A stretch of DNA of 64,000 nt from NCBI RefSeq assembly GCF_018860245.1, contig NZ_JAHKPD010000014.1:101717-165716 (forward strand), given 5' to 3'. A program made the position numbers and the translations under genes. This DNA is from Pseudotamlana agarivorans. GTDB taxonomy: Bacteria > Bacteroidota > Bacteroidia > Flavobacteriales > Flavobacteriaceae. Of this stretch, positions 9,327 to 17,200 are shown one piece after another; the first letter of the stretch is position 1; every line of letters begins with the position of its first letter. The notes below the pieces were generated by a model. The model did no database searches. It was not told the DNA's origin and worked only from the letters and a program-made list of their open reading frames with translations.

Positions 9327-10003
9327 TCTATAGTTGAAACCCCATTTAAATCTGTAGTTAAAACAGCGCTCATATAATCAAAATATGGGCGAATTGTTTT
9401 AAACGCATCACTTATTTCATCTAAAAATTTAGCATTTAAAACTTCCACATCACTATATTTTTTAACGAAAATATGCTGCTTTTTTCTTATCAAATCAATA
9501 GCTTCATGCGCTTTATTAAAGCCTTTTGGAGCTGTTTTCACTTGATCACCAACGAGTTCTCCCCAAACAGATTTAAATTTTTTATTTTCAATAATTTCAC
9601 GGATTTCAGAGTCGTCCATTTCGAATTCTTTTCGAATTCTTAAAAGGTCTTCTTTAGCTGGTTCCCAAAAACCGGTTGCGATAAAACTTTCATTATTTGG
9701 TTGTAGATGTAAATAATACCCTCCTCTTAAACGTGGTTTTGCTCTATGAAACGATCCTCCAAAATGCGTTTTATAAGGTAATTTATTTTTTGAAAATCGC
9801 ACATCGCGATAAATTCTAAAAATTTTCAGTTTATCAATTTCATCGTGAATGTTTAAATTTTCATAAACTGCATTATAAAAAGCTTTCACTTCCTTCTCTA
9901 AAGCTTTAAATTCGGGCTTATTTTCATTAAACCAATCACGATTATTATTTTTTTCCAATCTACTAAAGAATGTAAAAACGGATTTTGGAACTGAATTGCT
10001 CAT
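9323..10003 (-). CDS. DUF2461 domain-containing protein
   Basis: A 226-aa protein of the DUF2461 (TIGR02453) family, found across bacteria and fungi and without an established function. Diagnostic segments are FFSRLEKNNNRDWFNENKPEF near the N-terminus, FRIYRDVRFSKNKLPYKTH and GGYYLHLQPNNESFIATGFW. There is no signal peptide or membrane segment. Its stop overlaps that of the opposite-strand gene at 8910-9326 by 4 bp. The upstream gene, a small lipoprotein, ends at a terminator, so this gene is probably transcribed separately. Confidence 0.9.
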   Translation of the reverse strand: MSNSVPKSVFTFFSRLEKNNNRDWFNENKPEFKALEKEVKAFYNAVYENLNIHDEIDKLKIFRIYRDVRFSKNKLPYKTHFGGSFHRAKPRLRGGYYLHLQPNNESFIATGFWEPAKEDLLRIRKEFEMDDSEIREIIENKKFKSVWGELVGDQVKTAPKGFNKAHEAIDLIRKKQHIFVKKYSDVEVLNAKFLDEISDAFKTIRPYFDYMSAVLTTDLNGVSTID

Positions 10004-10034
10004 TAATTTATTTTTTATAATATTCCAAAATACA

Positions 10035-10062
10035 AAAAGCCCCCAATAAATCGGGACTTTTC
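10035..10062 (-). terminator. Terminator after the small lipoprotein gene
   Basis: Read on the minus strand, AAAGTCCC pairs with GGGGGCTTT around an AT-rich loop and is followed by a T-run. It lies about 55 bp past the lipoprotein stop and 32 bp before the DUF2461 start. Confidence 0.65.
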
Positions 10063-10115
10063 TTAATATTTATACAACGAAACAACTTGCATTTCGATTG
10101 AAATTAAAGTGAAAA

Positions 10116-10301
10116 TTAATCCACTTCGTCTACCACATCATCTACAACATCTCCAACATCATCAGCTGTATCTTCAATAGCGTCTCCTGTGTCTTCAACC
10201 GCTTCTTCAATTTTATCTCCTGTACTTTTTTCATCTCTACAGCCTGTAAAAATCGTCGAAACTGTAAATAATAAGACTAATGCTAATAAGATTTTTCTCA
10301 T
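10116..10301 (-). CDS. Small acidic lipoprotein, 61 aa
   Basis: A signal sequence MRKILLALVLLFTVSTIFTG is followed by a lipobox cysteine at residue 21 (FTGC). The mature part of about 40 residues is very acidic, with heptad-like repeats of the type EDTGDAIEDTADDVGDVVDD. It should be lipid-anchored, facing the periplasm or surface. Such repeats resemble small amphipathic stress or entericidin-like lipoproteins, but no function can be assigned. The neighbour upstream, transcribed the same way, is a tiny DUF1328 membrane protein; the two may form a stress-related pair (inference). Confidence 0.8.
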   Translation of the reverse strand: MRKILLALVLLFTVSTIFTGCRDEKSTGDKIEEAVEDTGDAIEDTADDVGDVVDDVVDEVD

Positions 10302-10379
10302 AATATTAATTTTAAAATTTATTTTTAAACTATGCTATTTGTACGCCCGCACTTTTAGTAGACTTCAAATGACACTTGC

Positions 10380-10541
10380 CTATTTTTTAAGAACACCTCT
10401 TAACAAGGAGATAATAAATAGTATAATAAATATGTAGAAACATATTTTAGCAATTCCGGCTGATGCCCCTGCAACTCCACCAAAGCCTAACACCCCAGCG
10501 ATTAAAGCGATAATAACAAATGTGATTGTCCAACGTAACAT
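10380..10541 (-). CDS. DUF1328 (YtjA-like) small membrane protein, 53 aa
   Basis: A short gene read from the minus strand. It starts [20 protein letters not shown], continues [19 protein letters not shown] and ends SLLRGVLKK. This is the DUF1328/YtjA pattern: MLRW start, a first helix ending in GxxGFGG, then a second helix and a basic tail. The family is a two-helix inner-membrane protein of unknown function, often linked to envelope stress. It lies upstream of the small lipoprotein on the same strand, 78 bp away. ATG start and TAG stop are both clear. Confidence 0.88.
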   Translation of the reverse strand: MLRWTITFVIIALIAGVLGFGGVAGASAGIAKICFYIFIILFIISLLRGVLKK

Positions 10542-10988
10542 AATTTTTGATTTTAAGTGTTATTGAATAATTTACTATTAAATTATTCTGTGGTTATTTA
10601 CTTTTATAAAGTTAGTAAAATATTACTTACACTCTAAAAAATTTATTAACTCATAAAATCAATTGTTAACTCCATTCAATTTTAACAATTTTCAGGATTA
10701 CAATACTATAAAAAACAACCACTTATAATCTAACCCTATTCTGAAACACGCCGAATCAATTAAATCGGAAATTTACTTGTAAGAATTTTTACAAAACCTC
10801 GAACTGTTTAATTATTTACACTAATAGTTGCTAGCAAGCATTTAGAGTTTTTCCAATCATATCAGAATTACTCTTGACTCAAGCTACTTATTTAAATTTT
10901 AAAAACAGTTGGGAGTTACTCTATTTTACACATAACATGTGTATAAATAAAGGTAGGGTTATTATATCTTTTAGGAAAAATGAAATAA
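10542..10988. other. Intergenic stretch without a recognisable gene
   Basis: About 450 bp of AT-rich sequence. It should hold the promoter of the DUF1328 gene: TAACTTTA on the minus strand at 10607-10614 matches seven of eight positions of the -7 consensus. I see no ORF, tRNA or convincing terminator. Confidence 0.5.
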
Positions 10989-11765
10989 TTAAATGAAGTC
11001 TATTTTGTTCAAAATTAAACCTGAAGCAGGTGCGATGTAGTTCATCTTAACCGTGCTTTCTGGAAGCAAACTGATTCTTATATCTTCCAAAGTAAGTTTC
11101 CTTTTACCTAAATCTATTAAAGTCCCCATCATTAAGCGAATTTGGTTTCTCATAAATCCTTTACCTTTAACCCGTAGTAAATAGGTTTTCTTCGGAAAGT
11201 AATTAGCAGTATAAATCGTATTTTCAACAATTTCACAAGTTAAAATCTCCCTGTTGTAGATTCCGTGATCTGTAGGCTTATAACAATAAGTTTTAACATA
11301 ATGTTCTCCCTGAAAAAGTTTAGCACCCGCTTTCATCAGTTCAATATCTAGGTCATCTAAAATCGTCGTCATGATTGGAGCACAAAAAGGGTGGCACTTT
11401 TCACCAAATGCAAATAAATACAAGTATTCCTTGATTTTAGAGTTATTGATGATGTTGAATTTTTCATCAACTTCACGCATACTTAAAGCACGGATGTCTT
11501 GAGGTAGGTTGTAATTAAATAATTCTAAAAACGCTTCTTGATCTTCAATTGGCTCGTGAACAAAAAGTTCAAAAGCAGCCGATTCGGCCGAAACCATAGC
11601 ATCTGTACGGCCAGAACTTAAACTCTTAAATTTTTTACCTTCTAGGATAAAATTAAGTGTTCTATCCACCATAAGATGCAAAGTTTTCACGTCGGGCTGT
11701 TTTTGCCATCCATGAAAACGATACCCTAAATATTGAATATTAAAAACGTAGAAATATTTTTTCAA
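10989..11765 (-). CDS. TruA-like tRNA pseudouridine synthase
   Basis: A 258-aa member of the TruA family, which isomerises uridines 38-40 in the tRNA anticodon arm. The start MKKYFYVFNIQYLGYRFHGW matches the YDG-FHGWQ opening of TruA. The catalytic aspartate is Asp55 in SGRTDA. The usual continuation GVHA is replaced by MVSAESAAF, and the C-terminal KGKGFMRNQIRLMMGTLIDLG is conserved. The divergent active-site flank suggests a paralogue rather than the housekeeping TruA. It is monocistronic. Confidence 0.82.
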   Translation of the reverse strand: MKKYFYVFNIQYLGYRFHGWQKQPDVKTLHLMVDRTLNFILEGKKFKSLSSGRTDAMVSAESAAFELFVHEPIEDQEAFLELFNYNLPQDIRALSMREVDEKFNIINNSKIKEYLYLFAFGEKCHPFCAPIMTTILDDLDIELMKAGAKLFQGEHYVKTYCYKPTDHGIYNREILTCEIVENTIYTANYFPKKTYLLRVKGKGFMRNQIRLMMGTLIDLGKRKLTLEDIRISLLPESTVKMNYIAPASGLILNKIDFI

Positions 11766-11877
11766 AGCGTTAGAAATTGAGAATTTTAAAAGCGATGAAA
11801 ATACTCCATTTAATTAAAATAGCAATAAGCATTTTGAGTATTTAAAATACAAATCCTGTTTTTCAATAAATTAAAAT

Positions 11878-12023
11878 AAAAAAAAGAGAGGGTTTAAAAG
11901 TGAACTTTCGTCAAATTAAACCAATTTCAAATATTCGTGGTTGTGGGTTGTTAGTAAAATTAAATTCTAAAACGTATTGGCATGGAGATTAGCTTAAACA
12001 CTTCTCCTCCCTCTCTTTTTTTT
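11878..12023 (+). ncRNA. Candidate structured RNA with long closing stem (possibly 6S-like)
   Basis: A 15-bp perfect terminal stem joins AAAAAAAAGAGAGGG (11878-11892) and CCCTCTCTTTTTTTT (12009-12023), about 116 nt apart, and ends in a T-run. The interior can form GGTTTAA/TTAAACC with AAGT/ACTT inside it, and CCAAT/ATTGG. No ORF is present. A long closing stem around an open centre resembles 6S RNA, and a Flavobacteria-specific 6S class is known, but I cannot match its consensus. Strand is uncertain because both ends carry A/T runs. Confidence 0.4.
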
Positions 12024-12061
12024 AATGATATGATATTAGTTTTGGTTATAAAATATGAGTT

Positions 12062-12901
12062 CTATACTTTTTGTTTTACCATTTTCTCATAAATACCAGT
12101 AATCTTATTAAAACTAGTTGTGAGATGGTTGGTAGTATTAAAAACACTTTCCAAGCCAAATTCTCCTTTTAAAAAGTCCTTTTTGTTAACTTGAAAGCTC
12201 TCCCATTCGCCCATGATATAACCAAATTCTTCTTCGGTTTCCGTTGTATTGTAGCTGTTAATTAGCAAGTATCCTATTTTATCATTAAACTCAGAGTATG
12301 TTGCTTCTAACACTTTTTCGTATTCATCTTTTTCTTTTGGAAATAATGAACATGCTGTAAAGTATAAACACAATCGTTGTGAAAGCATACGTTGTTTTCC
12401 TGAAACATTTATGATTTCAACCAATTCCTGGTTGTTATCACTAAAAAAGTTATTACTATAACTTGATAAAGACTCAATGGAAAGTACCAAATCATTACAC
12501 GATTTAAGCAATTTCGTGTTCATATTCATGATTTTTTTAGAGGTTTTAAGATCTGGATTTGATGTAATGAGTGGTTTGAAATCTTCCCACAGTCCCTCAA
12601 TATTTTTAATTCGTAATTTAATTAAATCTGTTTCAGCATTATCCTTTAAAATCATGAGTTGGCGTTCAAAAATGAACTTACTCGAACTTAGTTCTTTTTT
12701 TATTTTATCATTATAAATACCGTTAGCTAATAATAAGTAGGCTTTAGACATTTTTTGAGACAACATACGTTGTTTACCAGAAATATTGATAGCCTTATTA
12801 TAGCTTATAGAACCATATTTTTGGGATTGAGAGAATGAAATATTAACGGTTAATAATAGTAGAATTATATTCAATACTATAAAATGAGATTTGGTTTTCA
12901 T
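12062..12901 (-). CDS. Exported PilJ-type (type IV pili methyl-accepting N-terminal) domain protein
   Basis: A 279-aa protein with a Sec signal peptide (cleavage probably after ISFSQ, near residue 25) and two PilJ-like four-helix sensor modules. Each begins with the same motif: NISGKQRMLSQKMSKAYLL near residue 38 and NVSGKQRMLSQRLCLYF near residue 165. In nitrate sensors and PilJ this motif forms the periplasmic ligand-binding bundle. No transmembrane helix, HAMP or signalling domain follows, so it is a free periplasmic or secreted sensor-like protein with unknown partner. Monocistronic, with its own promoter. Confidence 0.85.
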   Translation of the reverse strand: MKTKSHFIVLNIILLLLTVNISFSQSQKYGSISYNKAINISGKQRMLSQKMSKAYLLLANGIYNDKIKKELSSSKFIFERQLMILKDNAETDLIKLRIKNIEGLWEDFKPLITSNPDLKTSKKIMNMNTKLLKSCNDLVLSIESLSSYSNNFFSDNNQELVEIINVSGKQRMLSQRLCLYFTACSLFPKEKDEYEKVLEATYSEFNDKIGYLLINSYNTTETEEEFGYIMGEWESFQVNKKDFLKGEFGLESVFNTTNHLTTSFNKITGIYEKMVKQKV

Positions 12902-12945
12902 GAAATAAATAATTTGGTTTGATTAATATGTTTTTTAACATAAAG

Positions 12946-12975
12946 TAAAATTACTTGTTTTAATTAATCAGTCAA
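12946..12975 (-). promoter_or_regulatory. Promoter of the PilJ-domain gene
   Basis: Minus strand: TTG (12973-12975), a 19-bp spacer, then TAATTTTA (12946-12953), seven of eight matches to TAnnTTTG. The spacing is that expected for the Bacteroidota primary sigma factor. It gives a leader of about 40 nt. Confidence 0.5.
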
Positions 12976-13466
12976 AATAGGCTATTTATAAGCCTTGAAT
13001 TTACACTTGAAAATGGCGTATTTACTGCGTTTTCGCAGGTTTTGTTTTTCCAAAAAAGGAATGTATTTTTAGTATCTAAGTTATAATTTGAGAAATCATT
13101 AATTCATGATTATAATTTCAATTTTTTAATAAAAATGAAGGAAAATATCTATTTTTTTTCTTTGACAGTTTTTAAAATGATTAGAAAAGATGAATCAAAA
13201 TAAACAAACAGTATACAATTGACTGAGTATGAGTATTTAGAAAGATTATTTATAAAAAATCCCTTTTTATTAGAAAAACTGTAAATTATTGGTGTTTTTG
13301 CTTAAGAAAGTCCGTTTTAAGGAGATTTCAAGTTTGTTGAAGCAATAAATATTATAAAATTGGGGTAGAAATTGAACCTCTTGATTATTCGTTAATGGTA
13401 TTTTTTTATCCATTAAATCCGACTCATATAGTCGATATCAACGTCAAAAATTAAATTCGAGTTGAA
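12976..13466. other. Gene-free AT-rich stretch
   Basis: About 490 bp without a usable ORF, RNA gene or repeat. The part next to 13466 may contain the decayed continuation of the truncated sensor gene: after its TAA the same minus-strand frame stays open for 17 codons, ending DVDIDYMSRI. Confidence 0.4.
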
Positions 13467-13970
13467 TTAAGTTTTCAGAAAATAAATCTTCCCATTAAGA
13501 CTATATATTTCCCAAACATCTTTTAAATCTTTGATATCTTCTGGAAGCCAATGTCTTAATGACACAAACTGTAATTGTCCCAAAGCATCATTATCAAGAT
13601 ATCCAAAATCGTCCTTAGCACCGTAATAAACCCTGCCATCTTCGTCCATTGCAAATGAACGGATTAAAGATTTCGCTTCAGTCTCATATTTTCGCCATTT
13701 TACACCATCATATGTAAGTAGCCCTGCGGTATTTCCAACATAAATGACACCGCGCTTATCCTGAATAATACTCCAATTCTGGCGATGCATATTATTGTAG
13801 TCAGCAGGCAAAAAATGGCGCATTAATGGTACGCCTAAGGGTTGAGATATAGGTAGGTCTTGCTGTGCAAAAAGCATGCTATTAAAGAAAACCACTAAAC
13901 AATTAAAAAGAAAAAAATACTTAATCAAGTAATTAATAATATAGTGGTAATTTTTAATTCGAACAATCAA
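13467..13970 (-). pseudogene. Truncated propeller-type sensor/regulator (N-terminal fragment)
   Basis: 167 aa remain: an N-terminal hydrophobic signal ending in MLFAQQ, then the opening blades of a two-component-regulator beta-propeller (HRQNWSIIQDKRGVIYVGN, LLTYDGVKWRKY, SFAMDEDGRVYYGAKDDFGY). Proteins that start like this normally exceed 700 residues and end in a kinase, triple-tyrosine plus LuxR, or AraC output domain. Here a TAA stops the frame after IYFLKT within the second repeat set, so all output domains are missing. It lies next to a TonB-receptor relic, suggesting a decayed sensing and uptake locus. Confidence 0.75.
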
Positions 13971-14061
13971 AAGGAGCTATTTGGGTTATCACTGAAAAGA
14001 GATAGCAAGGTAATAAAAATAAAATATTTAAGCTGGCAAACCTAATACATATTAAATAAAA

Positions 14062-14220
14062 CTTGATACGGATACAGTATGTATCTTACTCCTATTCATA
14101 GGCATTTCAAAAAAAATGGTACAGATACGGCACATTTATATCAACCTATTTACCGATACAGAAAGTAACACCACTTATTTAATAAGGCTTCAAATAAAAA
14201 AAGTACAAATCTGGCGTATC
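14062..14220. repeat. Cluster of GATAC/GTATC-containing degenerate repeats
   Basis: Four imperfect copies lie upstream of the truncated sensor (minus strand): GATACGGATACAGTATGTATC (split as GATACGG-ATACAGTATGTATC) near 14068, GGTACAGATACGGCAC near 14119, CCGATACAGAAAGTAAC near 14151 and GTACAAATCTGGCGTATC near 14201. They look like operator-type repeats, but no regulator is known for them. Confidence 0.35.
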
Positions 14221-14279
14221 AAATATTCAAAATAATCAAACTAAATCATATAATTATTTAAATATGATTCAAAAAACTT

Positions 14280-14501
14280 CTAAAAGTTTATTCTTAATGA
14301 AGCATTAGGTGTAAAGCCTAAAGATAGTTGCTCTATACGATTCACCTCATCTAGATTATTAACTTGATTATTGTCAATTCTGTAAAAAACAGATAGTGGT
14401 ATTTGACGTGTATAAATGTTTTGAAATGACAGCCCTAAAACACCTTTTGTTTTACTGTTTTTAGAAAACTTAAAATTTTGGATAAACTCAACATGTATTA
14501 T
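14280..14501 (-). pseudogene. C-terminal fragment of a TonB-dependent outer-membrane receptor
   Basis: An open frame of about 73 codons ends in LGFTPNASLRINF followed by TAG, preceded by amphipathic strands such as KGVLGLSFQNIYTRQIPLS. Alternating residues and a terminal Phe are the hallmark of the last strands of an outer-membrane barrel of the TonB-dependent receptor type. Upstream (higher coordinates) the frame is closed by a stop and only 100 bp remain before hisIE, so more than 90% of the gene is gone. No start codon fits. Confidence 0.6.
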
Positions 14502-14607
14502 TTATTCATAATACAGGTACAGTGTTTACAGGCTTAACATCGTATTTGTGATATTATAGTTTAACTCAATTTTAGAAGAATACTAAAAAACAGCTATCAA
14601 GACAAGC

Positions 14608-15207
14608 TTACTTATGTCTCCCTTTCAATTCAGCTTCAATATCTTTTAGAGTGAATCCTTTTGCTTGAAGCAACATTAAGTAGTGAAACAATAAATCTGC
14701 AGACTCATAAAGGAACAACTCATCGTTATTATCCATGGCTTCAATAACAGTTTCCACGGCCTCCTCGCCTACTTTTTGAGCGACTTTATTGATGCCTTTT
14801 GAAAACAAACTGGCTACGTAAGATTTTTTTGTATCCTTATTAGCTACGCGCTCAGCAATAACATCTTCTAAAGCTGAAAAGAAACCGTAAGACGACTTGT
14901 TTTCTTCCGCCCAACAGGTATCTGTTCCAGTGTGACAAGTTGGTCCAGCAGGCTTTACTTGAATTAAAAGCGAATCGTTATCGCAGTCATTTTTAATACT
15001 AACAACATTTAAAAAATTCCCGCTTTCTTCACCTTTTGTCCATAGACGTTGTTTACTTCTACTGAAAAAAGTAACCTGATTCGTTTCTACAGTTTTCTCA
15101 TAAGATTCTGCATTCATGTAACCCAACATTAAAACTTTACTTGTTGTAGCATCTTGAATGATGGCTGGAACTAACCCTTGTGCGTCGTATTTAATAGTCA
15201 TGATCAT
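14608..15207 (-). CDS. hisIE: Bifunctional phosphoribosyl-AMP cyclohydrolase / phosphoribosyl-ATP pyrophosphatase HisIE
   Basis: A 199-aa fusion that performs steps 2 and 3 of histidine synthesis. The N-terminal HisI domain (to about residue 105) carries the metal site DCDNDSLLIQVKPAGPTCH with TCHTG and TCW. The C-terminal HisE domain has VGEEAVETVIEAM and the ESADLLFHYLMLL helix, the MazG-like catalytic acids. The start may be either Met1 or Met3 (MTIKYDAQG). It is the last gene of the his operon; the region beyond contains only a decayed receptor, with no clear terminator. Confidence 0.95.
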   Translation of the reverse strand: MIMTIKYDAQGLVPAIIQDATTSKVLMLGYMNAESYEKTVETNQVTFFSRSKQRLWTKGEESGNFLNVVSIKNDCDNDSLLIQVKPAGPTCHTGTDTCWAEENKSSYGFFSALEDVIAERVANKDTKKSYVASLFSKGINKVAQKVGEEAVETVIEAMDNNDELFLYESADLLFHYLMLLQAKGFTLKDIEAELKGRHK

Positions 15208-15218
15208 TTCTTTTAATA

Positions 15219-15238
15219 TTACTGAATCTATTCAGTAA
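15219..15238. repeat. Palindrome in hisF-hisIE spacer (CTGAA/TTCAG type)
   Basis: TTACTGAAT-CT-ATTCAGTAA, nine-base arms, placed 12 bp upstream of the hisIE start and 13 bp after the hisF stop. It shares the CTGAA...TTCAG core with both palindromes that bracket the GIY-YIG gene. Confidence 0.7.
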
Positions 15239-15250
15239 ACTTGAGCCGTC

Positions 15251-16006
15251 TTAAAGACGCACTTCTATATTATTTTGTTTTAATTCTTTTTTTAATTCAG
15301 GAATTGGAATTTCTCCAAAATGAAAAACACTAGCCGCTAGAGCTGCATCCGATTTTCCTTCCACAAAAGTATCAATAAAATGCTGTACATTCCCTGCTCC
15401 ACCAGAAGCAATGATAGGAATATTTAGTGTTTCAGATAACTTTGACAAAGCTTCATTAGCAAAACCGTTTTTGGTACCATCATGATTCATCGAAGTAAAT
15501 AAAATTTCTCCTGCACCACGCTGCTCTACTTCCTTTGCCCATTCAAACAAATCAATTTCCGTTGGAATACTTCCTCCTGCTAAATGCACTTTCCATTGTC
15601 CATCCACTTGTTTCGCATCAATGGCTACTACCACACACTGGCTTCCAAATTTATTAGACAACTCGTTAACCAATTCCGGTCTTTTCACTGCTGAAGAATT
15701 TATAGACACCTTATCAGCTCCGCATTGCAACAAAGCATCAACATGCTCAACAGAAGAAATACCACCACCAACAGTAAACGGAATATTCACTTGTTCTGCA
15801 ACGCGTAAAACCATCTCTAAGGTCGTACCTCTCCCTTCAAGAGTGGCTGAAATATCTAAAAACACCAATTCGTCGGCGCCTTGTTCTGCATATTGTTTAG
15901 CCAATTCTACAGGGTCGCCAGCATCGCGTAAATCTACAAAATTCACACCTTTTACAGTTCGTCCGTTTTTAATATCCAAACACGGTACAATTCGTTTTGT
16001 TAACAT
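15251..16006 (-). CDS. hisF: Imidazole glycerol phosphate synthase cyclase subunit HisF
   Basis: A 251-aa (beta/alpha)8 enzyme that uses ammonia from HisH to make imidazole glycerol phosphate and AICAR. The start [23 protein letters not shown] contains catalytic Asp11. VVAIDAKQV holds the second aspartate near residue 130. The phosphate-binding loops TVGGGISS and IIASGGAGN are intact, and the length is standard. It lies between hisA (upstream, 90 bp) and hisIE (downstream) in the his operon. Confidence 0.97.
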   Translation of the reverse strand: MLTKRIVPCLDIKNGRTVKGVNFVDLRDAGDPVELAKQYAEQGADELVFLDISATLEGRGTTLEMVLRVAEQVNIPFTVGGGISSVEHVDALLQCGADKVSINSSAVKRPELVNELSNKFGSQCVVVAIDAKQVDGQWKVHLAGGSIPTEIDLFEWAKEVEQRGAGEILFTSMNHDGTKNGFANEALSKLSETLNIPIIASGGAGNVQHFIDTFVEGKSDAALAASVFHFGEIPIPELKKELKQNNIEVRL

Positions 16007-16022
16007 TTATTATTTTTTTGTA

Positions 16023-16080
16023 TTTCCATCTAGTTGGAAACTTTTATCTACTTTAATTAGATTTCCGCCTTCGCGGAAAT
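16023..16080. repeat. Two palindromes in the hisA-hisF spacer
   Basis: TTTCCA/TGGAAA at 16023-16040 and ATTTCCGC-CTTC-GCGGAAAT at 16061-16080, the second perfect with eight-base arms. Together they fill most of the 90-bp spacer. Confidence 0.75.
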
Positions 16081-16096
16081 AGAAAAAACATTTTTT

Positions 16097-16831
16097 TTAA
16101 ACGTATTTTTCTAATTGATGTAAACTAATTCTATTTTCATAAATCGCTTTGCCTATAATAACCCCTTCACAACCTAAATCTCTCAGTTTTGGTATTTCTC
16201 CAATTTCTGAAATTCCTCCAGAAGCTATGAGCTTTATGGATTGCCCTCTACTACTATTAGAACATTCAGTGATAATTTGTTTGTATAGATCAAAAGAAGG
16301 CCCTTCTAACATACCGTCTTTCGAAATATCTGTACAAATCACGTATTTAATGCTTTTCTTTTGATATCCTTTGATAAACGGAAGCAACTCCTCTTCACTA
16401 TCTTCTTGCCATCCACTAATAGCTACCTTCCCATCATTACTATCGGCACCTAAAATGATTTTTTCACTCCCATATTTAGAAATCCAACCCTCAAAGGTTT
16501 CACGATCTTTTACTGCAATACTTCCGCCAGTAATTTGTTTAGCGCCAGAATTAAAAGCGATATGTAAATCTTCATCAGACTTTAAACCGCCTCCAAAATC
16601 AATTTTCAATTTTGTTTTTGAAGCAATTTGTTCCAATACTTTATAATTTACAATATGTTTCGCTTTAGCCCCGTCCAAATCTACAAGATGCAAATTCTCA
16701 ATTCCAGAAGCTTCAAACATTTTAGCGACTTCTAAAGGATTCTCATTATACACTTTTTTGGTGTTATAATCACCTTTGGTTAAACGAACACATTTTCCGT
16801 CTATAATATCTATGGCTGGGATTATTCTCAT
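16097..16831 (-). CDS. hisA: Phosphoribosylformimino-5-aminoimidazole carboxamide ribotide isomerase HisA
   Basis: A 244-aa (beta/alpha)8 isomerase, step 4 of the pathway. [22 protein letters not shown] carries the first catalytic aspartate. [14 protein letters not shown] and the second phosphate loop [12 protein letters not shown] are conserved, and [14 protein letters not shown] is the second catalytic strand. The frame extends six codons upstream (MTKNHQ), but the Met directly before RIIPAIDI is the usual start. A GIY-YIG gene separates it from hisH, an unusual position in an otherwise canonical operon. Confidence 0.95.
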   Translation of the reverse strand: MRIIPAIDIIDGKCVRLTKGDYNTKKVYNENPLEVAKMFEASGIENLHLVDLDGAKAKHIVNYKVLEQIASKTKLKIDFGGGLKSDEDLHIAFNSGAKQITGGSIAVKDRETFEGWISKYGSEKIILGADSNDGKVAISGWQEDSEEELLPFIKGYQKKSIKYVICTDISKDGMLEGPSFDLYKQIITECSNSSRGQSIKLIASGGISEIGEIPKLRDLGCEGVIIGKAIYENRISLHQLEKYV

Positions 16832-16848
16832 TTGATGGTTTTTTGTCA

Positions 16849-16869
16849 ACCCTGAATTAATTTCAGGGT
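16849..16869. repeat. Palindrome between hisA and the GIY-YIG gene
   Basis: CCCTGAA-TTAAT-TTCAGGG, extended by an A/T pair. It follows the GIY-YIG stop by 8 bp and, read on the minus strand, has no long T-run, so it is a repeat rather than a proven terminator. Confidence 0.7.
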
Positions 16870-16876
16870 CTTTTTA

Positions 16877-17152
16877 TTATATTATTAATGTTTTTAAATT
16901 GGGATTAGAATGCTTTATTAAATTCCATTTCCATTCTTTATGCCAATTTTTTAGTTGTTGTTCTCTTTTTCTTGCTAAATCAATATTTGTGAAATCTTCA
17001 AAATAAACTAGGTCTGTAACATTATATTTTTTTGTAAACAACGCTCCAGTTCCTTTTTTATGAGCTTCAATTCTCTTGACTAAATTGTTCGTATAACCAA
17101 TATATAAAGTTGTTCTATTTTTATTTGTTAATATATAGCAATAAAATTTCAA
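16877..17152 (-). CDS. Single-domain GIY-YIG nuclease family protein inserted in the his operon
   Basis: A 91-aa stand-alone GIY-YIG domain. FYCYILTNKNRTTLYIGYTN holds the two strand motifs (CYI in place of GIY, then YIG at 17-19). Arg27 in LVKRIEAH is the expected catalytic arginine, and a Glu follows in VYFEDF. The RKREQQLKNW helix is typical of the UPF0213/YhbQ-like group common in Bacteroidota. The group is presumed to be DNA-active nuclease of unknown biological role. It lies between hisH and hisA, same strand, and is flanked on both sides by palindromes with the same CTGAA/TTCAG core, which suggests it arrived as a small cassette. Confidence 0.88.
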   Translation of the reverse strand: MKFYCYILTNKNRTTLYIGYTNNLVKRIEAHKKGTGALFTKKYNVTDLVYFEDFTNIDLARKREQQLKNWHKEWKWNLIKHSNPNLKTLII

Positions 17153-17175
17153 TTTAATAATAATTTAAAAAACAG

Positions 17176-17196
17176 ATTCTGAAACAAGTTCAGAAT
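17176..17196. repeat. Palindrome between the GIY-YIG gene and hisH
   Basis: ATTCTGAA-ACAAG-TTCAGAAT, perfect eight-base arms, 24 bp upstream of the GIY-YIG start. It has the same CTGAA...TTCAG core and five-base loop as the palindrome on the other side of that gene. Confidence 0.75.
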
Positions 17197-17200
17197 GGAA

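Noticed and set aside
10189..10437. Plus-strand 82-codon frame over the small lipoprotein and DUF1328 genes
   Set aside because: Both opposite-strand small genes have clear family signatures; the plus frame does not.
16849..16869. Palindrome after the GIY-YIG gene as a terminator of the upstream his transcript
   Set aside because: On the coding strand it has no following T-run; the T-rich side faces the other strand, and hisA, hisF and hisIE downstream would be cut off from the his promoter.
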